Shown here piece by piece: positions 1 to 7,940 of a DNA stretch of 64,000 nucleotides. A model generated the notes under the pieces. That model ran no database searches. It was not told where the DNA came from and saw only the letters and a list, made by a program, of their open reading frames with translations. Source of the DNA: Paenibacillus sp. FSL K6-1330 (lineage in GTDB: Bacteria > Bacillota > Bacilli > Paenibacillales > Paenibacillaceae); contig NZ_CP150269.1 of assembly GCF_037976825.1 (NCBI RefSeq), positions 6,657,501-6,721,500 on the forward strand, in the 5' to 3' direction. How positions within the stretch are numbered: position 1 is the first letter of the stretch; every line of letters begins with the position of its first letter. Made by a program: the position numbers and the translations under genes.

Positions 1-507
1 ATTGTGAATGCCATTAAAGAAAACGGGTATGAAATCGGGAGCCATGGCTTCAAGCACGATAATTACAGCACACTCACCGATGAGGAAATACGCAAGCAGA
101 TTTCTTCGGCACATACTATTTTAACCGCAATGACCGGACAAGAACCCAAATTAATACGGATGCCTAACGGGGATTTTGACAAAAGAGTGCTCGGTATAGC
201 CCAAAGTCTTAACTACACGGTGATCCAGTGGGATACCGACTCCAGGGATTGGAAGAATATCGGCGTCGACAAAATTGTGGACCGCGTCGTCTCCAAAGCG
301 CATCCGGGAGACATCGTGCTAATGCACGCCAGTGACTCTGTGAAACAAACCCATGAAGCACTCCCTCTCATCATCAAGGAACTTCGTAATAAAGGGTATG
401 AGTTCGTTACGGTAACCGATCTGCTTCAACAGGGCAGCACCCAAGGCACTGAGGTTCGTGATCACGCATCATTGCAAAAGAGCATCGAGGATGCCGGCGG
501 ACTATAG
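1..507 (+). CDS. pdaB: Polysaccharide deacetylase, PdaB-like (5' end outside window)
   Basis: The frame is open from the first base, so this is the C-terminal part (about 168 residues) of a longer protein. It shows NodB-fold motifs: a zinc-type histidine pair in SHGFKHDNYS, the RMPNGDFD loop, QWDTDSRDW, and the late histidine in DIVLMHASDS. The family removes acetyl groups from peptidoglycan or related polysaccharides. PdaB of Bacillus is a sporulation protein encoded next to kbaA and gerD, and the same neighbours follow here, which supports the PdaB assignment over other deacetylases. A short polar tail follows the domain. It is convergent with kbaA and shares a terminator with it. Confidence 0.85.
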   Translation: MVNAIKENGYEIGSHGFKHDNYSTLTDEEIRKQISSAHTILTAMTGQEPKLIRMPNGDFDKRVLGIAQSLNYTVIQWDTDSRDWKNIGVDKIVDRVVSKAHPGDIVLMHASDSVKQTHEALPLIIKELRNKGYEFVTVTDLLQQGSTQGTEVRDHASLQKSIEDAGGL

Positions 508-533
508 AGCCCTGTAATTGAATAATGCTTAAC

Positions 534-565
534 AAAAAAAGAGCTAAGGTGTTAGCTCTTTTTTT
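534..565. terminator. Bidirectional terminator between pdaB and kbaA
   Basis: A 13-bp perfect stem (AAAAAAGAGCTAA, loop ggtg, TTAGCTCTTTTTT) has A-runs on one side and T-runs on the other, so it can end transcripts from both convergent genes. The kbaA stop codon (552-554) and its last lysine/serine codons are inside the stem, so terminator and coding sequence overlap. Confidence 0.9.
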
Positions 566-1145
566 CGTCTTGTGTAACTTTATGAAGCGTCAGAATTTGG
601 TATGCATTACAGATCAGCAATGGTACCACCATAAAGATTGTGGCATTGCTGACTCCAATTTGCAGTACACCGATAATCTCCACAATGGAAATCGCCATCA
701 TAAAGAAGAGGGTAGGAATCCATGCATTAGCATTTGTACTCTTCACTTTGAGATAAGCAACAACAACGGCAATCACCAAAATGGAAATACCCAAAATCAA
801 ATCTTGCTGCAAGCTAGTGGATCCGCCCACAAAGGTACGGAAGAACATCAGCTCCAGCAAGGCAAGAACGGCCAACACAATCTGAATGTATTGCCAAGTC
901 TTCCTGCGGAATATGCCTATCCCCATATAATTCAAAGTCAGGTATGCAAAAAAGCCCATCTGGGAATATACGCTCACCAGTGCCCCAGAGCCCAACAAAA
1001 TCAGCGGGTATATTAATAAATCGGCCATTCCCGTGAATTCGATCGCGCCATTAAACAACTGTAGGATCAGACCTACGATTAATGCCGCCACTGCCCCAAC
1101 GAGCAGCGTTTTCAAAAACAATTTAGACCACTTTCGTAAGCTCAA
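552..1145 (-). CDS. kbaA: KbaA-like KinB-signalling activator, membrane protein
   Basis: The protein has 197 residues with about six hydrophobic membrane segments spread over its length and a short charged C-terminus. The position between gerD and pdaB matches B. subtilis kbaA, whose product is needed for KinB-dependent activation of the sporulation phosphorelay at the membrane. The start is a TTG at 1145 preceded by a G-rich Shine-Dalgarno (GGGGGTGG, 7 nt before); no better ATG is nearby. The stop lies in the shared terminator stem. Assignment rests on membrane topology, size and synteny; there is no catalytic motif to check. Confidence 0.85.
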   Translation of the reverse strand: MSLRKWSKLFLKTLLVGAVAALIVGLILQLFNGAIEFTGMADLLIYPLILLGSGALVSVYSQMGFFAYLTLNYMGIGIFRRKTWQYIQIVLAVLALLELMFFRTFVGGSTSLQQDLILGISILVIAVVVAYLKVKSTNANAWIPTLFFMMAISIVEIIGVLQIGVSNATIFMVVPLLICNAYQILTLHKVTQDEKKS

Positions 1146-1209
1146 CTAACTTCCACCCCCACAGATCATTATTTTACCAACGTTCACAATAAAAAACCAT
1201 TCTGAATCC

Positions 1210-1239
1210 GACATATTTCTGCAAATCCATCACATACTA
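1210..1239 (+). promoter_or_regulatory. Candidate sigma-G type promoter for gerD
   Basis: CATACTA at 1233-1239 is an exact match to the forespore sigma-F/sigma-G -10 consensus. GACATA at 1210-1215 lies 17 nt upstream as a weak -35. gerD is sigma-G controlled in Bacillus. The 150-nt distance to the gerD start is filled by a structured repeat. The -35 is poor, so this is tentative. Confidence 0.45.
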
Positions 1240-1249
1240 TGCGAAGAAA

Positions 1250-1365
1250 CGTAAGAAAAACATCTGTCGGCGTACTTTCACATAAGACAAACCCGCATGC
1301 AGAGGATGTTTTTTTTACGATTATCGAATTTGTTCGGCTTCGCTGAAAACTTATAAATTCAATGA
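1250..1365 (+). repeat. Structured dispersed repeat, family A, copy 1
   Basis: The core (1250-1326) starts with CGTAAGAAAAACATC and ends with GATGTTTTTTTTACG, a 15-bp stem with one G-T pair. The conserved middle includes CGTACTTTCACA and GCAT. A second small hairpin (CGAA/TTCG around 1325-1337) and the string TGAAAACTT follow. The same order of elements recurs on the minus strand at 53632-53740, and the core recurs at 10727-10800. This copy lies in the gerD 5' leader, just before its ribosome binding site, in the same direction as gerD. Confidence 0.75.
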
Positions 1366-1390
1366 TTTTGAAAAAAGGAGGACAACGGTA

Positions 1391-2095
1391 ATGAAATGGC
1401 CGTTATTTCGTTTATGTATTATCGTCTTCGTTGCTGCCGTGATGCTTACCGCATGTGGTACAGAACAAAGCTCGTCCCCGCAGCTCGGATATAAAGAAAT
1501 CAAATCCATGGTGGTCGACATTCTGAAAACCGACGAAGGTAAAAAAGCGGTAGAGGAAGCGATTAGCAGCGGATCCGGTTCCTCCGGTGGTGGCGGCTCG
1601 ATGGGGATGCGGATGATGTCCGCCCAATCAGGGGATCAAATTCGGGTGGCTGTTAAGGATACACTGGTGTCGGAGGAGTATAAAAAAGAAATTGAAAAGA
1701 TTATGACCGATCCGAAATTCGCTGGTGATTTTGCCAAAGCCATCAATTCCGAGAGCAAGCAGCTGCATATGCAGCTCATCAAGGACCCGACGTATCAAAA
1801 ATCGATTCAGGATATGTTAAAGTCTCCCGATGTAATGAAATCGTTTCTTGAATTGACCAATACCCCGGACTATCGCAAACAGTCCATGACCGTGATGCAG
1901 GAAGCTATGCAGAATCCGCTTTTCCGCATGGAGGTAATGGAACTGCTCAAAACGGTTGTGAAAGACGAACTTCAGCCTAAAGTGGAGAAGAAAAAACAAG
2001 GCGAGGGAAAAGGACAAGAAGAGCAAGGCGGTGGTGGTGACGGTGGCGGCGGTGGCGACGGCGGTGGCGGTAATGAAGAAGGCAGTGGCAGCTAG
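1391..2095 (+). CDS. gerD: Spore germination lipoprotein GerD
   Basis: GerD is a spore inner-membrane lipoprotein that clusters nutrient germinant receptors. Here residues 1-22 form a lipoprotein signal ending in the lipobox LTAC, with the lipidated cysteine at position 22. A helical, Lys/Glu/Met-rich body follows. Two glycine-rich low-complexity stretches are unusual: a Ser/Gly linker near residues 57-70 and a long Gly/Asp tail over the last 25 residues, making the protein (234 residues) longer than the Bacillus form. The start has a strong GGAGG. It is the only complete plus-strand gene in the left 50 kb, flanked by kbaA and salA as in B. subtilis. Confidence 0.9.
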   Translation: MKWPLFRLCIIVFVAAVMLTACGTEQSSSPQLGYKEIKSMVVDILKTDEGKKAVEEAISSGSGSSGGGGSMGMRMMSAQSGDQIRVAVKDTLVSEEYKKEIEKIMTDPKFAGDFAKAINSESKQLHMQLIKDPTYQKSIQDMLKSPDVMKSFLELTNTPDYRKQSMTVMQEAMQNPLFRMEVMELLKTVVKDELQPKVEKKKQGEGKGQEEQGGGGDGGGGGDGGGGNEEGSGS

Positions 2096-2116
2096 GCCAT
2101 TTTTCACAAACAAAAC

Positions 2117-2138
2117 AAGCTCCCTACACAGGGAGCTT
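2117..2138. terminator. Terminator between gerD and salA
   Basis: A 9-bp perfect stem (AAGCTCCCT, loop acac, AGGGAGCTT) is followed by a pyrimidine-rich CTTCTTTC in the gerD direction. It lies between the convergent stops of gerD and salA. Confidence 0.8.
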
Positions 2139-2161
2139 CTTTCATAATATATGGACCTCGT

Positions 2162-3256
2162 CTAAACGGATTCCCCAAGCTTGGCTGCAATTCTTGCAGC
2201 TATCTCATCGTAGATCCCTGCGCTCTCGGTACCTGCCTTATACACAGATGGGGAGAAATCCGGCTCTGAAGGGTGGTTATCCGGCGCTCCTAATGGAAGC
2301 TGCGCGAGGAGCTCGGTATGAAGCGTCTCGGCGAGCTTCCCTCCGCCTCCACGACCAAATACATAATCCTTCTCCCCGCCATGGGAGCAGACATAATAGG
2401 ACATATTCTCCACGACGCCCAAGATTTCATGATCGGTCTGCAAGGCCATGGCACCCGCTCTGGCAGCAACAAAAGCCGCCGTAGCATGCGGGGTGGTTAC
2501 AATGATCTCTTTACTCTGAGGAATCATCTGATGCACGTCAAGAGCTACATCGCCTGTTCCTGGCGGGAGGTCAAGCAGCATGTAGTCCAGATCCCCCCAA
2601 GCGACATCCGTGAAGAATTGACGCAGCATTTTGCCAAGCATCGGTCCGCGCCAAATCACCGGACTATTCTCGCGGATGAAGAAGCCCATGGACATTACCT
2701 TGACACCAAAACGCTCAACCGGATGGATGACGCCCTCTTCGCTTACGGATGGCCCCTCTTCAATGCCCATCATGTCCGGTACGCTGAAGCCGTAAATATC
2801 CGCGTCAATCAAACCGACCTTCTTGCCTTGGCGTGCCAAAGCTGCAGCTAGATTCACTGTAACAGTGGATTTACCGACGCCGCCTTTGCCGCTTGCAATC
2901 GCAATGAAATGAACGCCGGACTGCTCGCTAAGAAGCGTATTCTGCTCCATGCCGGCAGCATGCCCTTTTGTCAGCTTCTCGCGATCGTTAGCTTCCTCCT
3001 GGGCTGCTCCGCTAACGGCATTGTCTAGAGGACGCATGCGGATATGGATATCCTCCGCCCCCATAGCTTCAAGAATTTCTCTGATCTGCGCTTCCAGGGA
3101 AGCGCGTACATCTTCACTACTGTACGTCACGGATAATCGGACCGTGCGTTCCTTTACAACAATATCTCGAATACGCTGGAGCTCCATCAGGCTCTTCCCG
3201 GTTTCGGGATCGCGTAAAGGCTGGAGTATCTCTTGTACCGTTTCTCTAGTCAGCAT
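2162..3256 (-). CDS. salA: Mrp/SalA-type P-loop ATPase
   Basis: This 364-residue protein has an N-terminal MIP18/DUF59-like segment (about 1-85) joined by a charged linker to a ParA/Mrp ATPase domain. The deviant Walker A motif GKGGVGKS is at 123-130, and DIYGFSVPDM and LPPGTGD motifs follow. Mrp proteins carry iron-sulfur clusters to target enzymes; the B. subtilis homologue SalA is also described as a regulator of protease expression. Synteny (gerD-salA-cwlD) supports salA. The gene is convergent with gerD, and cwlD lies upstream with a 64-nt gap. Confidence 0.93.
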   Translation of the reverse strand: MLTRETVQEILQPLRDPETGKSLMELQRIRDIVVKERTVRLSVTYSSEDVRASLEAQIREILEAMGAEDIHIRMRPLDNAVSGAAQEEANDREKLTKGHAAGMEQNTLLSEQSGVHFIAIASGKGGVGKSTVTVNLAAALARQGKKVGLIDADIYGFSVPDMMGIEEGPSVSEEGVIHPVERFGVKVMSMGFFIRENSPVIWRGPMLGKMLRQFFTDVAWGDLDYMLLDLPPGTGDVALDVHQMIPQSKEIIVTTPHATAAFVAARAGAMALQTDHEILGVVENMSYYVCSHGGEKDYVFGRGGGGKLAETLHTELLAQLPLGAPDNHPSEPDFSPSVYKAGTESAGIYDEIAARIAAKLGESV

Positions 3257-3320
3257 ATAAGCACCTCTGCTCTATGTAATGGAATAGACAATGTTTCGAT
3301 ATTTCCTGTCCATTATACCA

Positions 3321-4094
3321 TTACTCTGCAGCTTGTGACGACTCGCTGGCGGACTCTCCGGAGGTATACCGCAAAATGCCATTATATACGGAAGCTGCGA
3401 CCTTTCTTTGATACTTCTCATCACGCAGCAATTCGGATTCCTCGGGATGGGACAAGAAACCGACCTCTACCAGTGCAGATGGCATGCGTAGGGCTTGAAG
3501 CAAAAATACTTTGTCATCCGTTTTGGCCAGACGCTGCGTATTCTCCAGGTTATGTCTGATTTCAGCCTGAATCAATTCGGCGAGTTTTTTACTCTCCCCG
3601 TTATTCGGAGGAAAAAAGGTCTGCGCCCCTCTCCATCGATTAGATGGAATACTGTTCAGATGCATGCTGATAAACAGATCCGCTTTACTATCCTCGATCA
3701 TCCGTACACGTTGTTTGAGGTCTTCCGTTTTCCGCTTGGAATACCCCTTTGTGCTTTCTGCAGCCAGGTCGTAATCTCCTTCTCTTGTCATAATGACGAG
3801 CGCACCTGCCTGCTGCAAATAATCACGCAAATACAAGGTGATGGCCAGGTTTACATCCTTCTCTATAACACCTTGTCGGCTTACCGCCCCGCCATCTGGC
3901 CCGCCATGTCCTGCATCAAGGGCAATGACTTTACCGGCAAGCGGTAAACTCCAGGTATTCGACGTTTTGGCAGAGGGGATTTCGTATGTCACAACGATAA
4001 TGAGCAGTGCCAGAAGCACAGCTCCAATCAGGGTCTGCTTAATTCTCTTCAACGATATCCACAACGTAACCTTATCCGTTCTCCGCCTGGACAT
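3321..4094 (-). CDS. cwlD: Germination-specific N-acetylmuramoyl-L-alanine amidase
   Basis: CwlD cleaves peptide side chains from muramic acid during spore cortex synthesis, the first step in making muramic-delta-lactam. The 257-residue protein has one N-terminal membrane/signal segment (about 16-37) and an Amidase_3 domain with the zinc motifs DAGHGGPDGGA, an early catalytic-site glutamate, SMHLNS and LVEVGFLSH. The ATG at 4094 is chosen because it has an AGGTGG 7 nt upstream; an ATG at 4115 in the same frame lacks a good site. The ribosome binding site is part of a long hairpin (4102-4149) described separately. Confidence 0.93.
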   Translation of the reverse strand: MSRRRTDKVTLWISLKRIKQTLIGAVLLALLIIVVTYEIPSAKTSNTWSLPLAGKVIALDAGHGGPDGGAVSRQGVIEKDVNLAITLYLRDYLQQAGALVIMTREGDYDLAAESTKGYSKRKTEDLKQRVRMIEDSKADLFISMHLNSIPSNRWRGAQTFFPPNNGESKKLAELIQAEIRHNLENTQRLAKTDDKVFLLQALRMPSALVEVGFLSHPEESELLRDEKYQRKVAASVYNGILRYTSGESASESSQAAE

Positions 4095-4101
4095 AACAAA
4101 A

Positions 4102-4149
4102 CCACCTCGTCCCATGAGTTGTTCTACTCCATCATATGGGACAAGGTGG
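4102..4149 (-). promoter_or_regulatory. Hairpin that buries the cwlD ribosome binding site, with promoter-like sequence inside
   Basis: Arms 4136-4149 and 4102-4115 form a 14-bp stem in minus-strand RNA (one U-G pair, no mismatch) with a 20-nt loop. The downstream arm contains the cwlD AGGTGG and is followed by TTTTGTT, so the structure could both terminate sat transcripts and block cwlD translation on read-through RNA. CATATGA (4132-4138) with GGCATA (4155-4160) 16 nt upstream resembles a sigma-G promoter; RNA starting there would begin in the loop and lack the upstream arm. The stem is seen; its role is inferred. Confidence 0.6.
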
Positions 4150-4164
4150 CTAATTATGCCTTGG

Positions 4165-5334
4165 TTATACCGTAATCTGCTCTTTCATCCCTTCGATCAG
4201 TACTTGCGCGACTTCCGGGCGCGTAAATTCCGGCGGCGGACACTGCCCTTCGCGAAGCAAGCCACGGACCTTCGTACCGGATAAAGTCAAATGATCTTCC
4301 TTAGGATGCGGGCATGTTTTGCTTGAGGCCATGTTTCCACAAGTGGTGCAGAAGAAGCTGTGCTCGAAGAACAGCGGGGTAATACCCAACTCTTCTGCAG
4401 TGAAATTTTTAAAAATTTCCTGTGCCTCATAGGTGCCGTAGTAGTCACCGACTCCTGCGTGATCCCGCCCCACGATAAAATGGGTGCATCCATAGTTTTT
4501 ACGAACCATGGCATGGAATATGGCTTCCCTAGGACCCGCGTAACGCATGGCAGCCGGAAATACGCCCAGGAAGGTGCGATCGGCGGGATAGTAGTTCTCC
4601 AACAAGATCAGATAGCTCTTCATTCGCACATTGGCAGGAACGTCATCCGATTTGGTCTCTCCTACAAGCGGATTGAGGAACAGTGCATCTACGATTTCCA
4701 TTGCACTCTTCTGAATATATTCATGTGCACGGTGAACCGGATTACGTGTCTGAAAGCCTACAACCGTATTCCAGCCCTTGGCTTTGAACTGTTCGCGAGT
4801 CTCTGCCGGATCAAAATAAAACTCGCCAAACCGTTCCGGTTGTGGACGATTCAGTACTTGGATCGGTCCGCCTACATAGGTCGAAGGACGTTCAAAGAGC
4901 TTCTTCACGCCTGGATGCTCCGGATCATCCGTCTTAAATACTTGAACAGCCTCGACTTGCTGATCCACCTGGTAGACGCTCTCTACATCGATAACGCCAT
5001 AGACGACACCATCTTCTTCGCCTACAAGTGCCGCCTTCTCGCCGACGACAAGTTTAGCCGCTGTAAACTCATCAACAGCCAGTGTAACCGGTATGCTCCA
5101 GACCGTACCGTCCGATAAACGCATAGAGGAAACCACAGACTTGTAATCCTGCTCGTTCAAAAATCCTTGCAATGGCGAAAATGCCCCGACCCCGATCAAA
5201 TCCAGGTCCGAGATGCTCCAAGCGTTTACAGGGATCTTATGAAGAGTGTCGACCTGTTTCAATAAATCTTCACGCTCTGCTCCTTGGGCTACCCGCTGTA
5301 CCAGCGTGCCGCCATGAGGGAGTATGGCTGTCAT
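4165..5334 (-). CDS. sat: Sulfate adenylyltransferase (ATP sulfurylase)
   Basis: The enzyme converts sulfate and ATP to adenylylsulfate (APS), the first step of sulfate assimilation. The 389-residue protein has a PUA-like N-terminal domain and an HxGH-type nucleotidyltransferase domain with [11 protein letters not shown] at 195-205, [12 protein letters not shown], and a cysteine-containing insertion ([15 protein letters not shown]) before [12 protein letters not shown], as in other short bacterial Sat proteins. The ATG has a GGAGG. It follows cysH by 57 nt and probably shares its promoter. No APS kinase or kinase domain is fused or nearby. Confidence 0.96.
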   Translation of the reverse strand: MTAILPHGGTLVQRVAQGAEREDLLKQVDTLHKIPVNAWSISDLDLIGVGAFSPLQGFLNEQDYKSVVSSMRLSDGTVWSIPVTLAVDEFTAAKLVVGEKAALVGEEDGVVYGVIDVESVYQVDQQVEAVQVFKTDDPEHPGVKKLFERPSTYVGGPIQVLNRPQPERFGEFYFDPAETREQFKAKGWNTVVGFQTRNPVHRAHEYIQKSAMEIVDALFLNPLVGETKSDDVPANVRMKSYLILLENYYPADRTFLGVFPAAMRYAGPREAIFHAMVRKNYGCTHFIVGRDHAGVGDYYGTYEAQEIFKNFTAEELGITPLFFEHSFFCTTCGNMASSKTCPHPKEDHLTLSGTKVRGLLREGQCPPPEFTRPEVAQVLIEGMKEQITV

Positions 5335-5391
5335 GAATAATTCCTCCTTCTTATGCTGTAACTGTACGATCTTAAGTCAATCATGATTGGT

Positions 5392-6084
5392 TTATTTATG
5401 AAGTCCGCATTCCGTCTTCTCATGGCCTGACCAGCGTCCAGCACGTGGATCTTCTCCTGGCATCACCTGTCGTGTGCAATATTCGCAGCCAATACTCGGA
5501 TAATTCTGATCATGCAGCGGGTTGTAGATGATATCGTTAGCTCGGATGTAGTTCCACACATCCTCGCTAGTCCAGCCTGCGATCGGATTGAACTTCACCA
5601 ACCCGAACTTGGTATCGTACTCAATCTTCTTCGAATTAGCTCGGGTAGGCGCTTGATCTCTTCGTATCCCTGTAATCCAAGCCTCATATTGAGACAGAAT
5701 CCGAGTCAATGGTTCTACCTTTCGGATGTTGCAGCACTCAGTGGGGTTGACGCTCCATAATGCTTCACCATGCTGAGCCGCTTGCTCTTCCGGCGTAATG
5801 AGCGGAGAGACCCGCACGAATTCCAGGCCGTAACGTTCGGCCATACGATCCCGCGTTTCGTATGTTTCTGTGAAATGAAAATCGGTATCCAGGTAAAAAA
5901 TATCCGTCGACGGGCTAATCTTTTGAATCATATCCACCAATACCACATCTTCTGCTCCAAAGCTGCAAGCAAACGTTATATTGGGAAATGTCTTGATCGC
6001 AAATGCGATGACTTCCTCAGCTGATGCATGCTCAAGCTCTTCTGCTTGCACTCGGATCAATTCCTCTTTCTCCAGCAAATTCAT
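5392..6084 (-). CDS. cysH: Adenylylsulfate/phosphoadenylylsulfate reductase, Fe-S type
   Basis: The protein (230 residues) reduces APS or PAPS to sulfite with thioredoxin. The PP-loop-like SFGAED is at 41-46. The full set of cluster cysteines is present: CC at 117-118, CxxC at 200/203, and the catalytic cysteine 226 in ECGLH. The CC/CxxC pattern marks the [4Fe-4S] reductases that can act directly on APS; B. subtilis CysH uses both substrates. With no APS kinase in view, direct APS reduction fits. It is the first gene of a cysH-sat unit with its own sigma-A-like promoter. Confidence 0.95.
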   Translation of the reverse strand: MNLLEKEELIRVQAEELEHASAEEVIAFAIKTFPNITFACSFGAEDVVLVDMIQKISPSTDIFYLDTDFHFTETYETRDRMAERYGLEFVRVSPLITPEEQAAQHGEALWSVNPTECCNIRKVEPLTRILSQYEAWITGIRRDQAPTRANSKKIEYDTKFGLVKFNPIAGWTSEDVWNYIRANDIIYNPLHDQNYPSIGCEYCTRQVMPGEDPRAGRWSGHEKTECGLHK

Positions 6085-6146
6085 GATTGGATGCCTCCCC
6101 CGATATTAATCCCGATAATCCTACTGAAATAATATGAATTAAATAC

Positions 6147-6174
6147 AGTATAAAACATTCCTAATAAATGTCAA
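6147..6174 (-). promoter_or_regulatory. sigma-A-like promoter of cysH-sat
   Basis: On the minus strand TTGACA (6169-6174) and TATACT (6147-6152) are 16 nt apart, about 65 nt before the cysH ATG. TATTAGGAAT overlaps the spacer and might belong to a sulfur regulator site, but no regulator consensus could be matched with confidence. Confidence 0.75.
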
Positions 6175-6200
6175 CCATCAAATCGATACCATGAAAAACG

Positions 6201-6232
6201 AAAAAACCCTTCCTGCATAAGCAGAAAGGGTC
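6201..6232 (-). terminator. Terminator after the MFS exporter gene
   Basis: Arms 6207-6217 and 6222-6232 form an 11-position stem with one mismatch. On the minus strand it is followed by a run of six T. It ends the marR-exporter unit before the cysH promoter. Confidence 0.85.
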
Positions 6233-6274
6233 TTCTGTCTCTTCGATTTCCAAACATTTTGACAAATACCAATC

Positions 6275-7924
6275 TTAGTCTGTTGTTGCCACCGATACCT
6301 CTTTAACTTTAGTAGCAGCTCCGGCACTTTTCCCTTCCGAATCCTCGGGTTTGGGAGCAGGTGTCTGATTCGACGTCCGCAGCGGAATCTCCTTCAAGAA
6401 GAATACGAGCAGCAATGCAACGACGAGCACTAACGTGCCTGTGAGAAACACCATCGATAATGTATTTCCAAGTGCATCGCGGATACTGTCGATCATTTGC
6501 ACGAATAAAGGCTGTACATCAGCAGGAAGACTTGCCTGCGTCTGCTCGATCAGCGGTTTATTCATCAGTGTCTGTGGATTAGCGAAGGAGAGCATCTTCT
6601 GGGCTAGCTGCGGATCCACAGCGCTAAAATCCGGTGCATTAGCCGACTGAAGAGATTCCTTCAGGTTCTTCGTCAGGTTATTCGACATAACCGTACCCAT
6701 AACCGCGATCCCGATTGTACCGCCAAGATTACGGAACAATTGGGATGAAGCCGTTGCTACACCAAGCTCATTGTGGGGTACCGCATTCTGCGTAGCCAGC
6801 GAAAATACAGGCATACCTAAACCAAGACCAATACCGAAAATAATGGTACTAACCACAGTGAGCCAGATGTTGTCCATGAACACCATAATTCCCATGCCGA
6901 CCATCATAATTGGAACTCCAAGAAGTGCGTAACGTTTATACTTACCACTCTTAGCAATAAGCTGACCTGCTACGGCACTCGTACCCATCATGAAAATCGA
7001 CATAGGTATAGTTACATATCCCGCATAGGTTGGTGAAATGCCAAGTACACCTTGAACGTAGAAGGAAATATAAATCATGGCGCCCATCAGACCGAAGTTC
7101 ATAAAAAATCCAATCAGATTGGAAACTGTAACGACACTATTTTTGAACAAACTAAGCGGCAGTACCGGTTCCTTCGCTTTCATCTCAACAAGGATAAAGA
7201 TGAGGGCTGATACGACCGAAGCCGCTATGAGGCCGATAATTTGCGGTGATCCCCAAGGATATTCCGTACCTGCCCAAGAGAAGGCGAGCAGTAAAGGAAC
7301 GATAGACGTTGTAAGGAACAGGGAACCCAGATAGTCAATGGACTGACCAGGTTTGCGCTCGACCTTGGGAAATAACGTCCAGATCATGATAAAGGCTACT
7401 ACACCCAGCGGCAGGAAGATCCAGAATAACCAACGCCATTCGATATTATCGACCAGGTAGCCGCCCAGCGTAGGACCAAGGACACTGGAGAAACCGAATA
7501 CCGCTGTCATCAGCCCCATCCACTTGCCACGTTCCCGCGGTGGGAACAAGTCACCGACCGACATAAATGCGGTTGACTGAATAATACCGGCACCAATACC
7601 TTGAATACCACGATAAATAATGAATTGGTACACGTCTGTTGATGTACCCGTTAGGAAAGCCCCTAACATGAAAAATAATATACCTATCAAAATAAACGGC
7701 TTACGTCCGAACATGTCGGACAGCTTACCTACCAGTATGGTTGCGATCGTTGATGTTAACAAATAAATATTGATGGTCCATGTGTAATAATCCATGCCAT
7801 CCAGAATGGCGATAATCCGCGGCATTGCGGTGCTCGTTATCGTCTGGTTAATGGCTGCGAAGAACATCGCAGCCATGATTGCTATCATAATTGAAACTTT
7901 ACGTTTAAGCGTTAAATGCTCCAT
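6275..7924 (-). CDS. Major facilitator superfamily exporter, DHA2/EmrB-QacA type (14 TM)
   Basis: The 549-residue protein shows about 14 hydrophobic segments, typical of the proton-antiport DHA2 multidrug family. The antiporter motif appears as GPTLGGYL in the fifth helix, and loop 2-3 carries GKLSDMFGRKP. An enlarged extracytoplasmic loop near residues 420-480 and a polar C-terminal tail rich in Lys/Ala/Pro follow. Substrate cannot be told from sequence. It starts 16 nt after a MarR-type repressor gene, so it is probably induced by a compound the repressor senses. It is absent from this position in B. subtilis. Confidence 0.92.
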   Translation of the reverse strand: MEHLTLKRKVSIMIAIMAAMFFAAINQTITSTAMPRIIAILDGMDYYTWTINIYLLTSTIATILVGKLSDMFGRKPFILIGILFFMLGAFLTGTSTDVYQFIIYRGIQGIGAGIIQSTAFMSVGDLFPPRERGKWMGLMTAVFGFSSVLGPTLGGYLVDNIEWRWLFWIFLPLGVVAFIMIWTLFPKVERKPGQSIDYLGSLFLTTSIVPLLLAFSWAGTEYPWGSPQIIGLIAASVVSALIFILVEMKAKEPVLPLSLFKNSVVTVSNLIGFFMNFGLMGAMIYISFYVQGVLGISPTYAGYVTIPMSIFMMGTSAVAGQLIAKSGKYKRYALLGVPIMMVGMGIMVFMDNIWLTVVSTIIFGIGLGLGMPVFSLATQNAVPHNELGVATASSQLFRNLGGTIGIAVMGTVMSNNLTKNLKESLQSANAPDFSAVDPQLAQKMLSFANPQTLMNKPLIEQTQASLPADVQPLFVQMIDSIRDALGNTLSMVFLTGTLVLVVALLLVFFLKEIPLRTSNQTPAPKPEDSEGKSAGAATKVKEVSVATTD

Positions 7925-7940
7925 GCTATATGCTCCACCT

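Noticed and set aside
2030..2090. Tandem GGTGGCGG repeats as a candidate repeat array
   Set aside because: They are in frame inside gerD and code its Gly/Asp tail; there are no spacers, so this is not a CRISPR.
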